NCBI GenBank assembly: GCA_001566295.1
Contig: KQ964249.1
Span: 1,736,001 to 1,800,000 of the forward strand
DNA: 64,000 nucleotides
Direction of reading: 5' to 3'
DNA from: Microdochium bolleyi
Taxonomy: Eukaryota; Ascomycota; Sordariomycetes; Xylariales; Microdochiaceae
Translations under genes and position numbers: made by a program
Part shown: piece by piece, positions 1-11,796 of the stretch
Layout of the letters: every line of letters starts with the position of its first letter
Numbering within the stretch: the stretch's first letter is position 1
The notes under the pieces: generated by a model
Seen by the model: only the letters and a program-made list of their open reading frames with translations
What the model was told of the DNA's origin: nothing
The model's database searches: none

Positions 1-579
1 TCGCCGAGGCCAAAGTAGGTGATGCCAAAGTCCTTGACGTTCTCCTCGAGGGTCACGCACTGGAGGCGGGAGTCCTCCTCCTTGATGAAGGTCGCAATGT
101 CCTTCATGTTTTTCCTCGAGGTGGTGGGGACATTCTGTGGGAAAGCAGAGGGTGGCTGTTAGTCTCCTGGAGAGCCTTGCTGTCGAGGGGCAGAAGGGGG
201 GAAAGCTGGCCCTCGTGGTGGAAAGGGAAAACCTACGTGATCTGTGGTTGCCAGAGTGCAGTCTGGCCTCCTCACTTTGCGGCCGGCATTCTTGAGACCT
301 TCAAAGGCTTGCTAATCTGCTGTTAGCCGTGTTTCCTGATGTATGCTCACGAGCTCGGCCGGTCGAAGATACGCACTGGTGAGGTGACCTCGTGGACAAG
401 ATGCCTGTCTGAGGGCGCAGAAGCCCGTTAGCACATGCGTGCACCACCGAAAAGCCCGAGGAGGGACGCAGATGTAACATACCAATGTAGATGAGGACTG
501 TGCCGTCGAGCTTCTCGTCGACAATGTGGTCGGAAATGATCTTGTCGTAGAGGGTCTGGGGACCTTCGGCGGACGGCAT
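1..579 (-). CDS. LEU1: 3-isopropylmalate dehydratase (partial, 5' end only)
   Basis: Isomerises 2-isopropylmalate to 3-isopropylmalate, the second committed step of leucine synthesis; an aconitase-family [4Fe-4S] enzyme that is one chain in fungi. Seen: exons 579-483, 408-377, 311-237 and 134-1, which splice in frame to about 112 residues. The N-terminus carries the LYDK and HIVDEKLDGT region, then the hallmark stretch RHLVHEVTSPQAFEGL, then NAGRKVRRPDCTLATTDHN and VPTTSRKN. These distinguish LEU1 from aconitase and homoaconitase. Introns start GTATGT, GTGCGT and GTAGGT and end CAG or TAG. The ATG at 579 begins MPSAEGPQ and shows no targeting peptide, which suits a cytosolic enzyme. The cluster-binding cysteines and the rest of the gene lie beyond the left edge. 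A Leu3-like site lies upstream at 1000-1009. Confidence 0.95.
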
Positions 580-999
580 GGTGACGTAGGGAGGTCCTTG
601 ACCTGTGCTTCTCAGCCTCTGTCGCGCGTGTGTGTATGGTGGGCGTATCGGCTCTCGACGTGTGAAGCGTCTGTTGGGAGGGTGATGAGGAGATAGACAA
701 AGACCTCGAGTATCGAGAGAATTGGGGGGGGGATAAAGCAGGCTACTTGATTCTAGAAAGCGGCATGCTCGGGGAAGGGGGGCAAGCCAATAAGTATTTT
801 GAGTTCTGGGGAAAGCCAAAGTGGCCAGGCCTCTTTCGGAGCCGTTTCTGTGGCCGGAATCGCATCGCCAGCCCTCGCACTCCACCCCAAGCTCGCCGGT
901 CCTTGCTCTCACCTTGCGACCGCGCAGCGATGAGGGCCCCTCGGGCCCCTCCACAGCAGGAGAAACGGGTGCCGATGATCGGCCTGGCCCCGAGCCTCT

Positions 1000-1009
1000 C
1001 CGGTCCCGG
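1000..1009. promoter_or_regulatory. Leu3-type binding site upstream of LEU1
   Basis: The sequence CCGGTCCCGG is an exact match to CCGG-NN-CCGG, the everted CGG half-site pattern bound by the Zn2Cys6 regulator Leu3, which is activated by 2-isopropylmalate in yeast. It sits about 420 bp upstream of the LEU1 start. A one-mismatch relative, CCGGTCTCGG, lies near 1082. The motif match is seen; its function here is inferred from the Leu3-LEU1 relationship in other fungi. Confidence 0.55.
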
Positions 1010-1982
1010 GGCCCAGGCCACCCGTGCATTTGAATCGATCGCGGCGCCATTGGCTCTGGAAGCAAGCAAGTGGGCACCCCCCGGTCTCGGGCGGGGGAGC
1101 TCCCACCCGGCCGCCAGAACGTCATGTTGCTGCTGTGGCCTTCTGCTTGAAGCTGCGATCACCGCCTGTCCTGTGGTGGCACGGCAGCGTCTGGCAATGT
1201 CTACGCCAGCAGAGAAGTTCCCGAAGACGAAGAATAGTAAGAAGGAGAGAGGACCTCTTCCTGCTCAGGAAACCTTGTTCGATGTTGATAGGATGCCCTC
1301 GACCTGTGCGCGGCTCCAAGGCAACCTCCAGCACGTCGGCACCCCAGCCAGCATCCCGGCATCTGTGCCAAGCCAAGCAAGCCTCCTTTTGTCTTCCCCA
1401 TGGGTTGTTCCCGCCCGCCCTACGGGACTAGAGATAGACAAGAGTGATATGGAGTCCTTTGCATGGGAGCTGAGGAGGGAAAGCCCCCTGAGCAACTCTT
1501 TGGGACAAGCGCCTAGGGGAAATACCCGACCGCCGCCGTTGTCCATTCCACAGAACTGGTTCATACTTACTCCTGCGCCAGCATGGTGATAAGATCAGAA
1601 CTTTCCACACCAAAGAACATCAGCCTGGGAGACCGCTTGAGGAGTTCTCCACTCGTCCATATGCATATCCAGCCAGCAACCCCTCAACAACGAAGAGAGA
1701 GACACCCAATCTCAGCTCCTCTGTTGGTTGTGTTGTTCTCCCCAACGGCCGCGGCCCAGTTTCGCTGCCCCAGCCCCCCCAGTGCTTAGGTCCGAAGTCG
1801 GCGCTTGTACCTGGGACCTTCTGCCCATCGACCCTTTTCCGTGTACGGCGGGTCACTCGCGTGTACCCTGAGCGGTGTCGAACTCGGCAGAGCTAAGAGA
1901 CAGGTCGAGGCATCGCCTGTCAGGCAAAAACTAGACCAGCGATGTCTGGACTAGCCACAGAAACATAGGAAGAAGCAAAAAG

Positions 1983-1994
1983 AAAAATCAAAAA
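1983..1994 (-). terminator. RNA polymerase III terminator of tRNA-Asp
   Basis: Two runs of five T on the minus strand begin 6 nt past the tRNA acceptor stem, as expected for Pol III termination. Confidence 0.75.
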
Positions 1995-1999
1995 GATGC

Positions 2000-2070
2000 T
2001 CTCGATCGGGGAATCGAACCCCGGCCACCTGCGTGACAAGCAGGTATCCTGACCACTAGACCAATCGAGA
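2000..2070 (-). tRNA. tRNA-Asp (anticodon GTC)
   Basis: On the minus strand 2070-2000 folds as a full cloverleaf. The acceptor stem TCTCGAT/ATCGAGA is a perfect 7-bp pair. There is a D-arm with TGGTC. The anticodon stem CCTGC/GCAGG encloses the loop TTGTCAC, so the anticodon is GTC. The T arm contains GGTTCGATTCC. There is no intron, and CCA is not encoded. Two T5 runs on the minus strand just downstream (1994-1990 and 1987-1983) are the expected RNA polymerase III terminator. Confidence 0.97.
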
Positions 2071-2600
2071 TGAGGAAGCAACTCTGAAGAATTGCTGATT
2101 GGCTATCATTTGATGTAGAAAGTGCCATCTAACAGAGTATATAAACATGGTCGGCAATCTCACCGATCGTCGTGACGGCTAAACACCACTTGAACGCCCA
2201 AATCACTCCGACACTGGCACGCCGTGAGAAACAACTGTGCCCGAGAAGAGGCTCAAGAGCACGTCGTATACTGACTGCTGAGCTCCATACCTACCTACGT
2301 AGGTAATTCCACTATTTCCTTTCTATTGGTATTTTGTGCGCTTGTATCTGTCCCTTGATCGCCCGAACCACTACTCTCTCAGCTATCTCTGTTTCCGCCA
2401 CATTGGAACCCAGACCAGTTTCACCTTAACGAAACTCCACGCTGATTATTCTGCTGCTGGCAGCCAGCATAATTTGCCGAGACAGCACCACTGCCCCCGC
2501 AGCCTCCGCGCCGGCGGCCGGCAAGATGCGAACCCAAGCACAGCTGTGGCTTGTGTACTTTTGCATGCCTCGAGGTGGAGCCTGCAGCCGCGGAGCTTTC
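2071..2600. other. Intergenic region with a 14-bp palindrome
   Basis: Lies between the tRNA and the 3' end of the J-domain gene. It contains an AT-rich TATATAAA box near 2138 and the perfect palindrome TACCTACGTAGGTA at 2292-2305, one of several related motifs in intergenic parts of this window. No gene seen. Confidence 0.6.
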
Positions 2601-5557
2601 CTACTTCATCCGCTCCCGGAACTCGTAGAACTCTCGGACACGGTCTTTGTGGTCGCTGCATGCGTCCATCCACTTCCGCCGCACGTCCCAATCCTGGTGC
2701 AGCTCGCTCATGTACTCCGTCACCGGGTCAGAGCCAGTCGTCGTGGTCGACTCAAGCCATCCCGTCCCAGATCTCTCACGTCTCTTCGTCGTGATGACCT
2801 GGCGCTGGCGGAAATGCTCGACGACCTTTCCGTTGAAGATCTCCCACTTCTCCATGTAGTGGTTGAAGTCCGTGGCATACTTCCGCCAGGCAGCCATGTT
2901 TGGCCGGATGCCTGCCACTGCGACTGTGGGCGGGAGCCGCGGCGCCACAGGCGCTGTTGGGAATTCCAACGGCACGGGCTCCTTCTTCTCCAGCGGTATC
3001 TGCGAAGAGGCTCGACTCTGGAATGGCAGTGTGGACTGGAGGTCGGCAAATGACTTCAGTCCAGTTGCGGGAGGGTCCATAAAAGGCTCGGTCTGCTTCA
3101 GATCTGAAAGTGTCGTCCTAAATTCCTCCGAGTCCTCGGAGCCGCCATGCTGAGGAGCAAAGAGGCTGATCTTTGGCGGCAATGCCGGCGCTGGGGATGT
3201 GGTTGTCGCAGCTAAGCCACTGGTTGCAGACACATCTTCGCTGCTAGGCAATGAGACATATGATGTCCCTGGCACGTTTGCCGATCCTGCTCTCCAATCT
3301 GGCCTGCTTGGTTCCACTGGGATTTTCCGAGCACTGTCTGAGCGTGCCAGGGTCGGTCCTTCTGGGTTGTGAGGTGGAGGTGTGTCGATGTCCATGGCGA
3401 TCGGGCTGTCGAACCCATTCGAGGCAGGCTTCGGTATTTCTTGCCACCCCTCGCTGTCATCACTATCAACAAGGCCAGCTGTCCCCGTAGTCTTCCTGAC
3501 GGGTTTGGCCTTTTTGCCCGTTCCGCGGCGAGTCGGCGAAGCTGCCGCGCTACCGGTCGGCTGGGGCACGAAATGCTGCGAGCTTATCTTCTCCGTCCAC
3601 TCGCCAGGGGAGAACCCATCAGGCTGTTGGGGCTGTGGTGAAGCTCGCGGCGAGGGATCGCTCGAAGTCTGCTGCTTCGCGGCTCTGCTTCCTGTAGCCC
3701 GACGCACGGGACGACCGGTCGATTGTGACCGGGGCTTGTTCGAAGATGATGACCCATCGTTGGCACCTCCTGCTGTAAATTGCCAGCTACTACTGCCCTC
3801 CTCGGGCACAAAGGTCATGTTTATGTTGTCGGCACTAGCCTTGGTGGCCATGGCCGGATCTGACTGGTTTCTAGCTGCACCGTTACTGTGTCCGAAACTG
3901 CTTGAGGGATTGAAGTTAGCTTTTGTACTGTAAGTCTGCTCGGTCAGTGGTATGGTAGAGGTGCCTTCGAAAGTCTCGCCGGGTATGGTGTGGGCATCAG
4001 ACTTATTTGCCATCCTCGAACGACTGCTGACGAGATAAGCTACTTGTTTAAGCTGCTCGGTCTCGTGCGGCAGCAGTCCCGGCGAAGCAGTCTCTATGAC
4101 TCCACTTGGAGCCTGCTTCGTGGCAAGTGAGCGGCTATTGAGCGCTGCGGCATAATCTCCCGGCTCGAAGCCTTTAGGAGTGGCGTTCTTATGTTGAATG
4201 ATAGAAGTGGTGGAATGTTTAGGGGTACTGGTCAGGTCTGCATACACTGAATGTGGCTGTGGAGTCTGTGACGCGGAGGCGGCGGCAGCTGCGATCATGG
4301 TTAGTGACCTGAACTTGTCCCTATCACAGATGCAGGCAATCTCTTACGTCTATCGCGCGGCGCTCTTGAAGGCGATCCCTCATCGTCGAAGAAGGGCCGA
4401 TCCCTCGGGTTGTCCGCGCGCGGAGTGTATCGTTCACTGGCGCGTGAGTGAGAAGGACTGGTGAAATCTGCCCGGCCCTGAGCATTGTCCGCTGGCCTCC
4501 GCGGGCTCGAGCTACGAGGTCTTTGCGGGTGGTTGTTGTTTGGCACCTCCTTTCGTGGTATGGGGGATCTCGTGCTGGCTGCTCTGCTGAGACCTGGGCT
4601 GCCAGTGAAGAGGCTCGTTTTCTCTCCGCCGCCAGTAGTGTACGGTGTACTGGAGCGCCTCTCGCCCCCATTCTCGCGGAACTGAGCCAAGGGATCTGGA
4701 ATGCCGGAGGATGTTTGGGTTGTATTTGGTATCTCCGTCGGCTCGGGCCGTGGAGTCTCATAGTAACGCGAATGCGTCCTGTCCGTCTGATAGTTCTTGC
4801 TCGTGACTGGCGGCTCATCACCCACACCGGGGGCGTGTGGGTGGAACCCAGTCCTCCTACTGCTGTTCCCAAAAGAGGCTTGTGCCTTTTGCGCCTGCGA
4901 TGCTGTTCTCGGCGGCGGCGGCGGCGGTTGCGCTGCAGCAGTCGGGGCTCTAGGCGGGGTGGGTGGCGGCGGCACTTTGCGTTCTTTCCTCATGCTCTCG
5001 AAAGCGGACGCCGTCTTCCTACGCCACTGCGCATCGTCCTCGGGGGTCGGTCGGGATGTCTTTGGCATGGCATTGGTGAAGTTGGCGTACCGCTGGGCAC
5101 CCGAAGGAGGCGGCGGACGGGGTTGCGAACTCGATGAGGATGATGGCTGCTGCGGTTGGCGCCGCGGCGGAGGAGCAAAGTCCTTGGCTGCGTCTGCCCA
5201 AGGGTTCCCGCGCACGCCAGATGCGCCCGTGTACCTTCCCTTGACACTGCCGCGGGCTTCATCGTATTGGCGCTTCTGGGCCTCGTCGGACAGGATCTCG
5301 TGGGCAGACTGGATGAGCTGGAAGCGAGGGCTGACATCAGCTTCGCGGCCAGGGTTTCGGTCGGGGTGCCATTTCATAGCTACGAGAGAGACTGCCGTTA
5401 GTACATCGAATGAACATGTTCTGGAAAGCGCAGGCCGGGAAGGGTTGTGCAGGTACGCACCAAGCTTGCGATACTGCTTCTTGATTTCGTCTGCCGAGGC
5501 AGTGGGAGACAGCTCGAGGTCCGCATAGTAGTTGCGATTCTTGTCCAGCTTCGGCAT
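2601..5557 (-). CDS. J-domain (DnaJ/Hsp40) protein, 938 aa
   Basis: Putative Hsp70 co-chaperone. Exons 5557-5461, 5379-4348 and 4288-2601 give 938 residues. The J-domain occupies about residues 6-75, with the HPD tripeptide that stimulates Hsp70 ATPase at 37-39 (KWHPDRN). The first intron cuts the J-domain between YRKL and AMKW and has a GTGCGT donor. The second begins GTAAGA and ends with a CACTAAC branch point and CGCAG. The middle (about 90-820) is low-complexity, rich in Pro, Ser and Arg, and probably disordered. The last 110 residues form a conserved-looking helical block rich in Trp and Tyr (MAAWRKYATDFNHYMEKWEIF and following). There is no signal peptide, membrane span or zinc-finger region, so this is a class III J-protein with an unknown client. 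The ATG at 5557 starts MPKLDKNRNYY; an upstream in-frame start would add only ten residues. Confidence 0.9.
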
Positions 5558-6622
5558 GGCGGCGGTGGTTTGCGGACGATCAGCCACAGAAGCTGGGAGG
5601 GTCGGTGTTTGGCGGAGGACAGAGAAGTAGGATCATCCCAGCATGGAGGAGTGGTCGGGCAAGATGAGGATTTCCGTGACTGTGGTGGCCTCTGCGTCAG
5701 GCAAGGTGAGGGTCGGGGTTTTTTACGTCCTCCAGGCCAGCAAATAGCGCGACGGGATAGCGACGAGCCAGGGACCTGTTGCCGCAGTCCAAGGATCAGA
5801 TCAGCTGCGCAGCAGGGCGGCGATGTTGCTGTGACGCAGCGCAGAGCACAGCCGAGCCTAGTGCATGTGACAGGCAGGCGTGTTCTTGGACGCGCAAGAA
5901 CCGGCCGGTGAGTAGAATCGCGAGACTGTTCCGGGGAGGTAGATGGCCGCAGAGCTCCGAGTGCAGCTGCGCGAAGAAGTTGTGCACGCGTGACAGCTGA
6001 CAGTGGCAAGCTCAGGCAACTGTATCGTGGTGGCTGGCTGTTGTTATTTACTCTGTCGCTCCAATGTTGCAATCAGTTTACTTGCTCTCTCCGCGATTGT
6101 CTGAGTGGGGTCAGAGTGACGAGGCAACCCGCAGCGCCCTAACCCGGGAAGGGAATGGCAGCCGGGCCTTGCCGCACGACTGCGACAATGGCAGCTGTTT
6201 TGGTGGGGGCGGGGAGTGACCTTGAATGGAAATGGTGTACGGAGTATGTACTGCGGCGTGTACTCACAAGTACTGGATCACAGCACGATCCCTAGAGGTC
6301 CACGGGCAGTCCTCGTCGCCATCGTGGCTGAGCGGTTCCCACACCAGCCCTGAAGTTGCTCTCAGGCTCACGTGTGAGGCAAGTTGATTCAGAGAGAAAC
6401 TTTCATTCGATGCATGACAAAAAGACACGCTTCAGCTATCTCTAAACCATAAAGATGCATTCCCTGGCTCTGGAGGCCCCTTCATCGTCGTGAGCCACTT
6501 CATCCAGTGGCTGCCCAAAGACCAACCTATCCTTATAACGCCGTCATGATGCCTTTCGTGGTCTTGCCTGAAATCAAAGAAGCAAAAACAATGCTGGTAC
6601 GGGATCCATCATACGGATGAGA
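5558..6622. other. Intergenic region, J-protein promoter and INCENP 3' flank
   Basis: Contains the 5' flank of the J-domain gene and the 3' flank of INCENP, both on the minus strand. A TACGGAGTA motif lies at 6238-6246. Short frames through 5400-6070 antisense to the first J-protein exon look like chance. No gene seen. Confidence 0.6.
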
Positions 6623-9600
6623 TCAGAGGTCCTTGCTCATCTCGTAGCTCCATGCTCCGTCTCGTCTCATCTTTTCACGAGCAGCCATGTCTCGTCGGAC
6701 TTCATCTTCTGTCAGTCTGTCTGCGCCGCTCCAGTTGGCACTCGACGTCCTCTGGCGGAACTTGTGGAAACGGTCCTTGCTCTTCGCAAACACTTCTTCC
6801 ATGTTGAGTGGTGCGGGCGGTCCAAACACTAGGAATGGGTTCATGCTCTCCTGGTCGATCAGGCCCTTGATCAATGGCGAAGAGTCGGCCCATGACGCAG
6901 TCATGCCCTTTCTGACATCTTCATATTCGCTGTCCTCATCATCCGTGTTGATCTCGGGCAGCTCAATGTTCTCTCCATTTTGGAAGCGAGGAGATGGCTT
7001 GGCCGAAGACTTGACTGCAGACTTGGCAACCGCATATGCCGGAGGCCGGGCAGGAGTCTTATGGGCCGGTCCTGGAGCATTGGGATTCGGAGCAAAGGGA
7101 ATCGCACCTTTCGACATTTGAGCCAAGTCCAGTGGGTGTATGCCTTTGCTCTGTTGGGTATGCTGGCCTGCGACTGCTGGCCTGAACAAATCCCGAGTGG
7201 CGCTAGGAGGAGCATTCGCATAACCGGTAGGGAAGGCAGCCTTGGCGGGCACGTCCTGTGAAACATCAGTCAGCATGGACAAAGCCAGAATGGGCCACTC
7301 GCTCACGCATACCTTCTTGAATCCTCCCGATGGTCGTACAGGCGCCCCCTTCAGCCTGGACTGATGCTCAACATCCCCGTCATTATCATAATCGTTGGTC
7401 ATCCTCATCCTCTTGGCATCACCAGGTTGGGAGGCAGGTCCAGAACGGGCATCGTTGCCCGGCTGCTGGCGCTTCTGGGCCGGCTTCTGCGCATTGTGAA
7501 TAGACCGCCCCAGGTCCTCCTGAGACCGGACGCTTGCTGGAGCCATGCGGGAAGGCGGTCGAGGTCCGCCGGCCTCGGCTTTCTGAGCGGATTCTGCTTG
7601 TGGTGTGGGTGCGTTCCTCTTCGCTGGTGGTGGCGCCCGGGTTTGCTTTGCCTTTTCTATGGCGAGTCGCTGGGCGTTCTTCTTCGTCTCGGCCTGTCTG
7701 CGTTCCTCCTCCCGTTGCCGTTCCTGCTCCAGCTTCTTCTGCTGTTCTTGCCTTCTCTCTTCTTCTTGGGCGGCTCGTTTACGGTCCAACTCAGCTTTGG
7801 CGTCCCGTCTACGTTGCGCTTCCCGCTCTTCTTGCTCCTTCTTCTTGGCAGCTGCCGTCAATACCTTTGGTTTCCCGGCTGCAGCAGATGATGTGGAGCT
7901 CGACATGCTCTGCAGCGAAGGCTTGTGCTGCGACGATGGTTGCCCGATCCTGCTTTCCGTGTGGGACGATGGCCCTGCGCTCAACGTGTCATAGAGGCTG
8001 GTTGCCAAGGAGTTGTTCGAAGGGTAGAGCTGCGTGTGCTGGGAGCCGGTGTTGACTCGGATAACCGTGGGTTGTTGTCTGGCCTTTGCAGCATCTGGCC
8101 GCATCGGCCGCTTGATTTCCCTGTTGCGTGGTACCGATGCCGGTGCTGCTGAGCGTGGAACCGAGGGAGGAGGCATCAAACCCGGCGCATCAGCCATGTC
8201 AATGTCGCGGGCCTCGTCGGCCTCTGTTTGCGCTTTGGTTTTCCGTGGGCTACTCCGTGTAGCCTTCTGTGTTGGCGTTGGCGCTGCGACTTGAGCTGCC
8301 GTGTGCTTTTCCTGTTGCTTTTGGTGTGCAAGCTGCTCTTCCATCGCCACAATCTTCTCTTGCTCCTGGCTGTAGACTCTAGCCTTCTCGCGCTCTTGTT
8401 CTCTGGCTTTGTCCAATTTGGCCATTTGCTCAGCCACGCGGCGTGCCTCCTTGGCCTCCTTCTCTTTCCGCTTCTCTTCGGCCTTTTCTCTGTCGAGCGA
8501 AGCTCGAGTTCGGTGACCCTCCGTCCGCGTTGGACTGGCTGGTGCGACAGAAGCCGTCTCCTCTACGTGCTTGGAGAGGTCTGGATACATTTGCAGGTCT
8601 TTGCCAAATCGCCAGAGGCTCTCTGTGGACGGTGTCGCGTGCAGGCCAAGCTTGAGAGTCGATGCGGACAGCAATGACGATTTGCTCTTAGCACTTATAG
8701 CTTCACTGCTTGCGGCAAGCTCCTTAGCCCGGCCGAACAAGGAGCCAAGCGTCTTCTTCACAGACCTCATCGGGCTATCCTTGAAGCTCCGAGACGGGGA
8801 TTTTGACGGTGTGGCAGGACGGCCATCTTCAGCGACAACGCCGAGATTGGTGCTTGATGCAGAAATCGTCTTCTTGAGGCGATTCGCGTCGTCCACGTCG
8901 ACACGGCTGTAGTTCTGAGGCAGAACGGACACAGATGCCGACTTGTGGTGACCCAGATGATTCGAGGGTTTTGGGGGAACCGGCGGAGGAACTGATTCCT
9001 CACGCGGCTCCATTGCCGCAAACACATCGCCACCGGCTGTATCCTTGCCAGCGACACCTTCCATTACATCAGCCGAATGGTACTTTGGTAGGATAGGTCG
9101 AGGGCTCAAGGCCTTGGAGGCACCGTCAGGACTGCCCAGGGGCTCCATCCAGTCATCGTCGTCGTCATCTTCCGGGAAGGCCCCCGGCGTCGTCGGTTTC
9201 TTTGGTGGCGAGCGCGGCCTAGTCTGGGGCACTGGCTGCGAGGGCGCTGCATTGCTTTGTGGCAGTGGCGCGGTTGCCACTCCTGTTGACGACTTCTGAG
9301 GTCGCGAAGCGTTCTGATTAGCTTGACCAAGCATGTTGATCTGGTCTTGGAGGCGTTGAGTCTGTGTCTTGTTATGCTCAACAGCGCTATCCTGCTGCGT
9401 ATGTCTGACACCGGGCGCTGTCGCGTCCTCCATATCCTCATCCTCGTTTTCGTCATCCGTCAACTCGTGTCTTGCGCGACCCAGGCTCTTACCCCCGGTG
9501 TGTCTGTTATAGTAGCTGGTGCGATTCTGGCCTATGTAGCTCGTCCGCGTTGTTTGATGGCCGCCGATGCTCTTGTGGGCCATAGGTTGCCGCGCTGGCA

Positions 9601-10687
9601 AAGAAGCAAAATTCAAGCTGCTCTTCCTTGGGAGAGGTCGAATCGGGCTTGAACCGTCCGAAGGCGAAGCTGATTGCTCGTCGAGCGCATTCTCCACCGC
9701 ATACTTGGGCTCCTGCGTAGGCGCGGCCAGGGTATGGACTGGCAAAGTCTTGCTGGGAGATGCTTTCGGGGAAGAGCTGGATTCAGCTTGCCGGACTGGT
9801 GACCCGCTGGGAGTCGTGCTCTCAGCTCCGGCAGAAGTCTTCGCTTGGAAGATGCCCGCAGGTCCGTGAGCTGTGAAGTACTGTGTCGTGGTGCTCTCCG
9901 TGACAGCATCGATCGTATGTTCTGGGGTATCCCTTGCAACCCAGTTTGCCTGCTCGGGTGAGTTCTGGAAAGCCACGCGTCCAGGTTTTGAGGCCTTGAT
10001 GATGGCCGGCGTAGACTCGAGGACAGGATCTGAGAAGATGACAGACGCGTCGTCCATCGCAACCGTGTCCTGTGACTGGCTTCCATGGTAGCCGGAGTCG
10101 ATGACTGAGAACGGCTTGGGGCCGGCCGGCTGTGCCTGCTCGACAGTGTTGGGAGCGGGAGCTGCTTCTGGGCGCGCAGGGGAGACTTGAGAGTCTGCAC
10201 GGATGAAAACATCTGGTGTTGTGCTGCGTGCAGGAGGCAGGAGCGGCGCGGTGCTTATAACGCGTTTTGGAGACGAGGAAAATATGTTGGCGAGCGGCTA
10301 AGTGGTGCAGAGGTCAGCTTTGCGTTGCGCGCTTCACCAAGGGACTGTTGGCACCTACAGCACGGTTCTCGAGCATCTGATCAATATTGCGAACGGCGCG
10401 AGGCGTTTTGCCACGAAGCTTTCCTGGTGTTTTGAAGATCTCGGCGACATTGCTGGAAGCAGGTCAGTACAGAGTAGAGGGTAGACAGAGCGTGGCGGCG
10501 GAGTCACGCACATCTGGTTGTCGCTGAAGATGTCGGCCATATGCTCGTGGAGCCAGTCGAACTCGTTCCTGGCCGAGAAGGAGAACTCATCGACCTCTGT
10601 CTGCTCAATCTGCTGTGCAGATTCACGCTCCTCGGCGATCCATGGCCCAGAGCCCACGGGCAGGCGCGCTGCTCGTGGCCCTCCCAT
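6623..10687 (-). CDS. INCENP: INCENP-like chromosomal passenger scaffold, 1295 aa
   Basis: Scaffold that brings Aurora B kinase (Ark1/Ipl1) to inner centromeres and the spindle midzone. Exons 10687-10512, 10452-10359, 10297-7313 and 7255-6623. The N-terminal block, residues about 12-75 (GSGPWIAEERES, ARNEFDWLHEHMADIF, EIFKTPGKLRGKTPR), matches the fungal INCENP N-terminus that docks Survivin/Borealin-type partners. The centre is disordered, with two charged runs of Glu, Lys, Arg and Gln near residues 560-640 and 820-900 that should form a long single helix or coiled coil. The C-terminal IN-box is at about 1183-1270 (LPEINTDDEDSE, SMNPFLVFG, LNMEEVF, DRFHKFRQRTSSANW). The paired serines at 1256-1257 are the expected Aurora target. 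The 57-nt third intron (7312-7256) is a multiple of three and has no stop, so automated models may read through it. Confidence 0.93.
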
Positions 10688-11796
10688 CGCGATGACGCCG
10701 GCAACGCGTGCGGCGGTGCAACGAGACGCGTTCGAAGCTCGGAGGTTTTGCTGTACGGATGGACTCGGCTGCCCCAGCTGGATTGCGTATGGCTGTGGTT
10801 GTCGGGGACGTGGATGTCGACTCGAATGTATGTCGGTCAAGCGTGTCGGGACGTGCTGATCGTCGAATGAATGCGTGCAGTCACGAAGAAGGCAGAGCGC
10901 CGTTCTACGGTGCCGTCAAGCATCCCGACTGGAGTGTGGGGGGAGCCTTGCTCGACGTGGGCAAGGGTCATGATTGGCTGGTCAAAGTAAACACAACAAT
11001 GCTTGTGCGCGATTGGACCTCTGAACTTCTGGACCTTCACTAGAGTACCTTAGGGTACTTACCTTAAGGTACCTGAGGTAAGTACGATAACTACTGCGTA
11101 CAGTCTCCTACAAGTCTCTCTCTGAAGTCATCATACTCCATCAGTATGGCAAGCCCGATACCTAGTACGCTACCTAGCATGCACATGTAGCCTTGGGAAG
11201 CACCTCAGCCATGCAAATGTAAGGTGGGTAAAGGTGCGACCTACAATCCATACCGCACGCACATTTCGTTTCTCAACCACCTGCGGTGACGCACAGTGAC
11301 GGGACCTGATCCCCGTCGAGCGAAAGGGGAGAGAAGCTCACGAGAGTATTCTTCAAACCCCCAGTGCGCACGAAGAAGCTGCTGTAGATGCTGGCGCCCA
11401 GCTTTGCATTATCTATACCCGGTCACCGCTTCTTCAACGAGCCTGGCCTGGGCTTTTGAGGATGCAGGCCCAAGCGTAACGCAGCAGACGCGACACCAGG
11501 AGTTGTCGCAAAGGACTACAAGGTATTTCCCCGCAGCAGATAAGAAACGTAGTAGCACAACTGGTAGCCGTCGTTGACAAGACACACTCGGCTTTCTTTT
11601 CAACGTCGTGCTCTTCGTCCCTCGGTTCTCAGCCGGCACGACCAAAAAAATTCCCCAATCAGGAAGACAGGCGCACGTCAGTCCTCCGTTTGCTAGAGTG
11701 GTACTTCAGAGTTGCATGAGGTTGGCGAGGTTCAGAGGTCATGGCTGCGCGCTGGACAATGTATTCCTACTGTGAATTCATGCTGCCTAACTATAC
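10688..11796. other. Intergenic region with inverted repeat
   Basis: INCENP promoter side and 3' flank of the repeat-bearing membrane protein. It contains the 10-bp-arm inverted repeat at 11055-11085. Short frames around 10504-10870 overlap INCENP exon 1 antisense and are not genes. Confidence 0.6.
11055..11085. repeat. Inverted repeat, 10-bp arms
   Basis: GTACTTACCT at 11055-11064 is matched exactly by its reverse complement AGGTAAGTAC at 11076-11085. The 11-base loop itself contains GGTACC. It lies 370 bp upstream of the INCENP start in non-coding sequence. It could form a cruciform or hairpin, or be a dimeric factor site. Confidence 0.7.

Larger units (their letters stand above)
580..1999. 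other. Intergenic region upstream of LEU1
   Basis: GC-rich stretch between the LEU1 start and the tRNA gene. Reading frames here, including a 280-codon one on the plus strand from 747, have low-complexity composition, no domain and no splice logic, so I treat them as chance. It holds the Leu3-like site at 1000-1009 and a G run near 724-732. Confidence 0.6.

Noticed and set aside
747..1589. 280-codon plus-strand frame upstream of LEU1
   Set aside because: Low-complexity Pro/Ser/Arg composition, no domain, no intron logic; a chance frame in GC-rich DNA.
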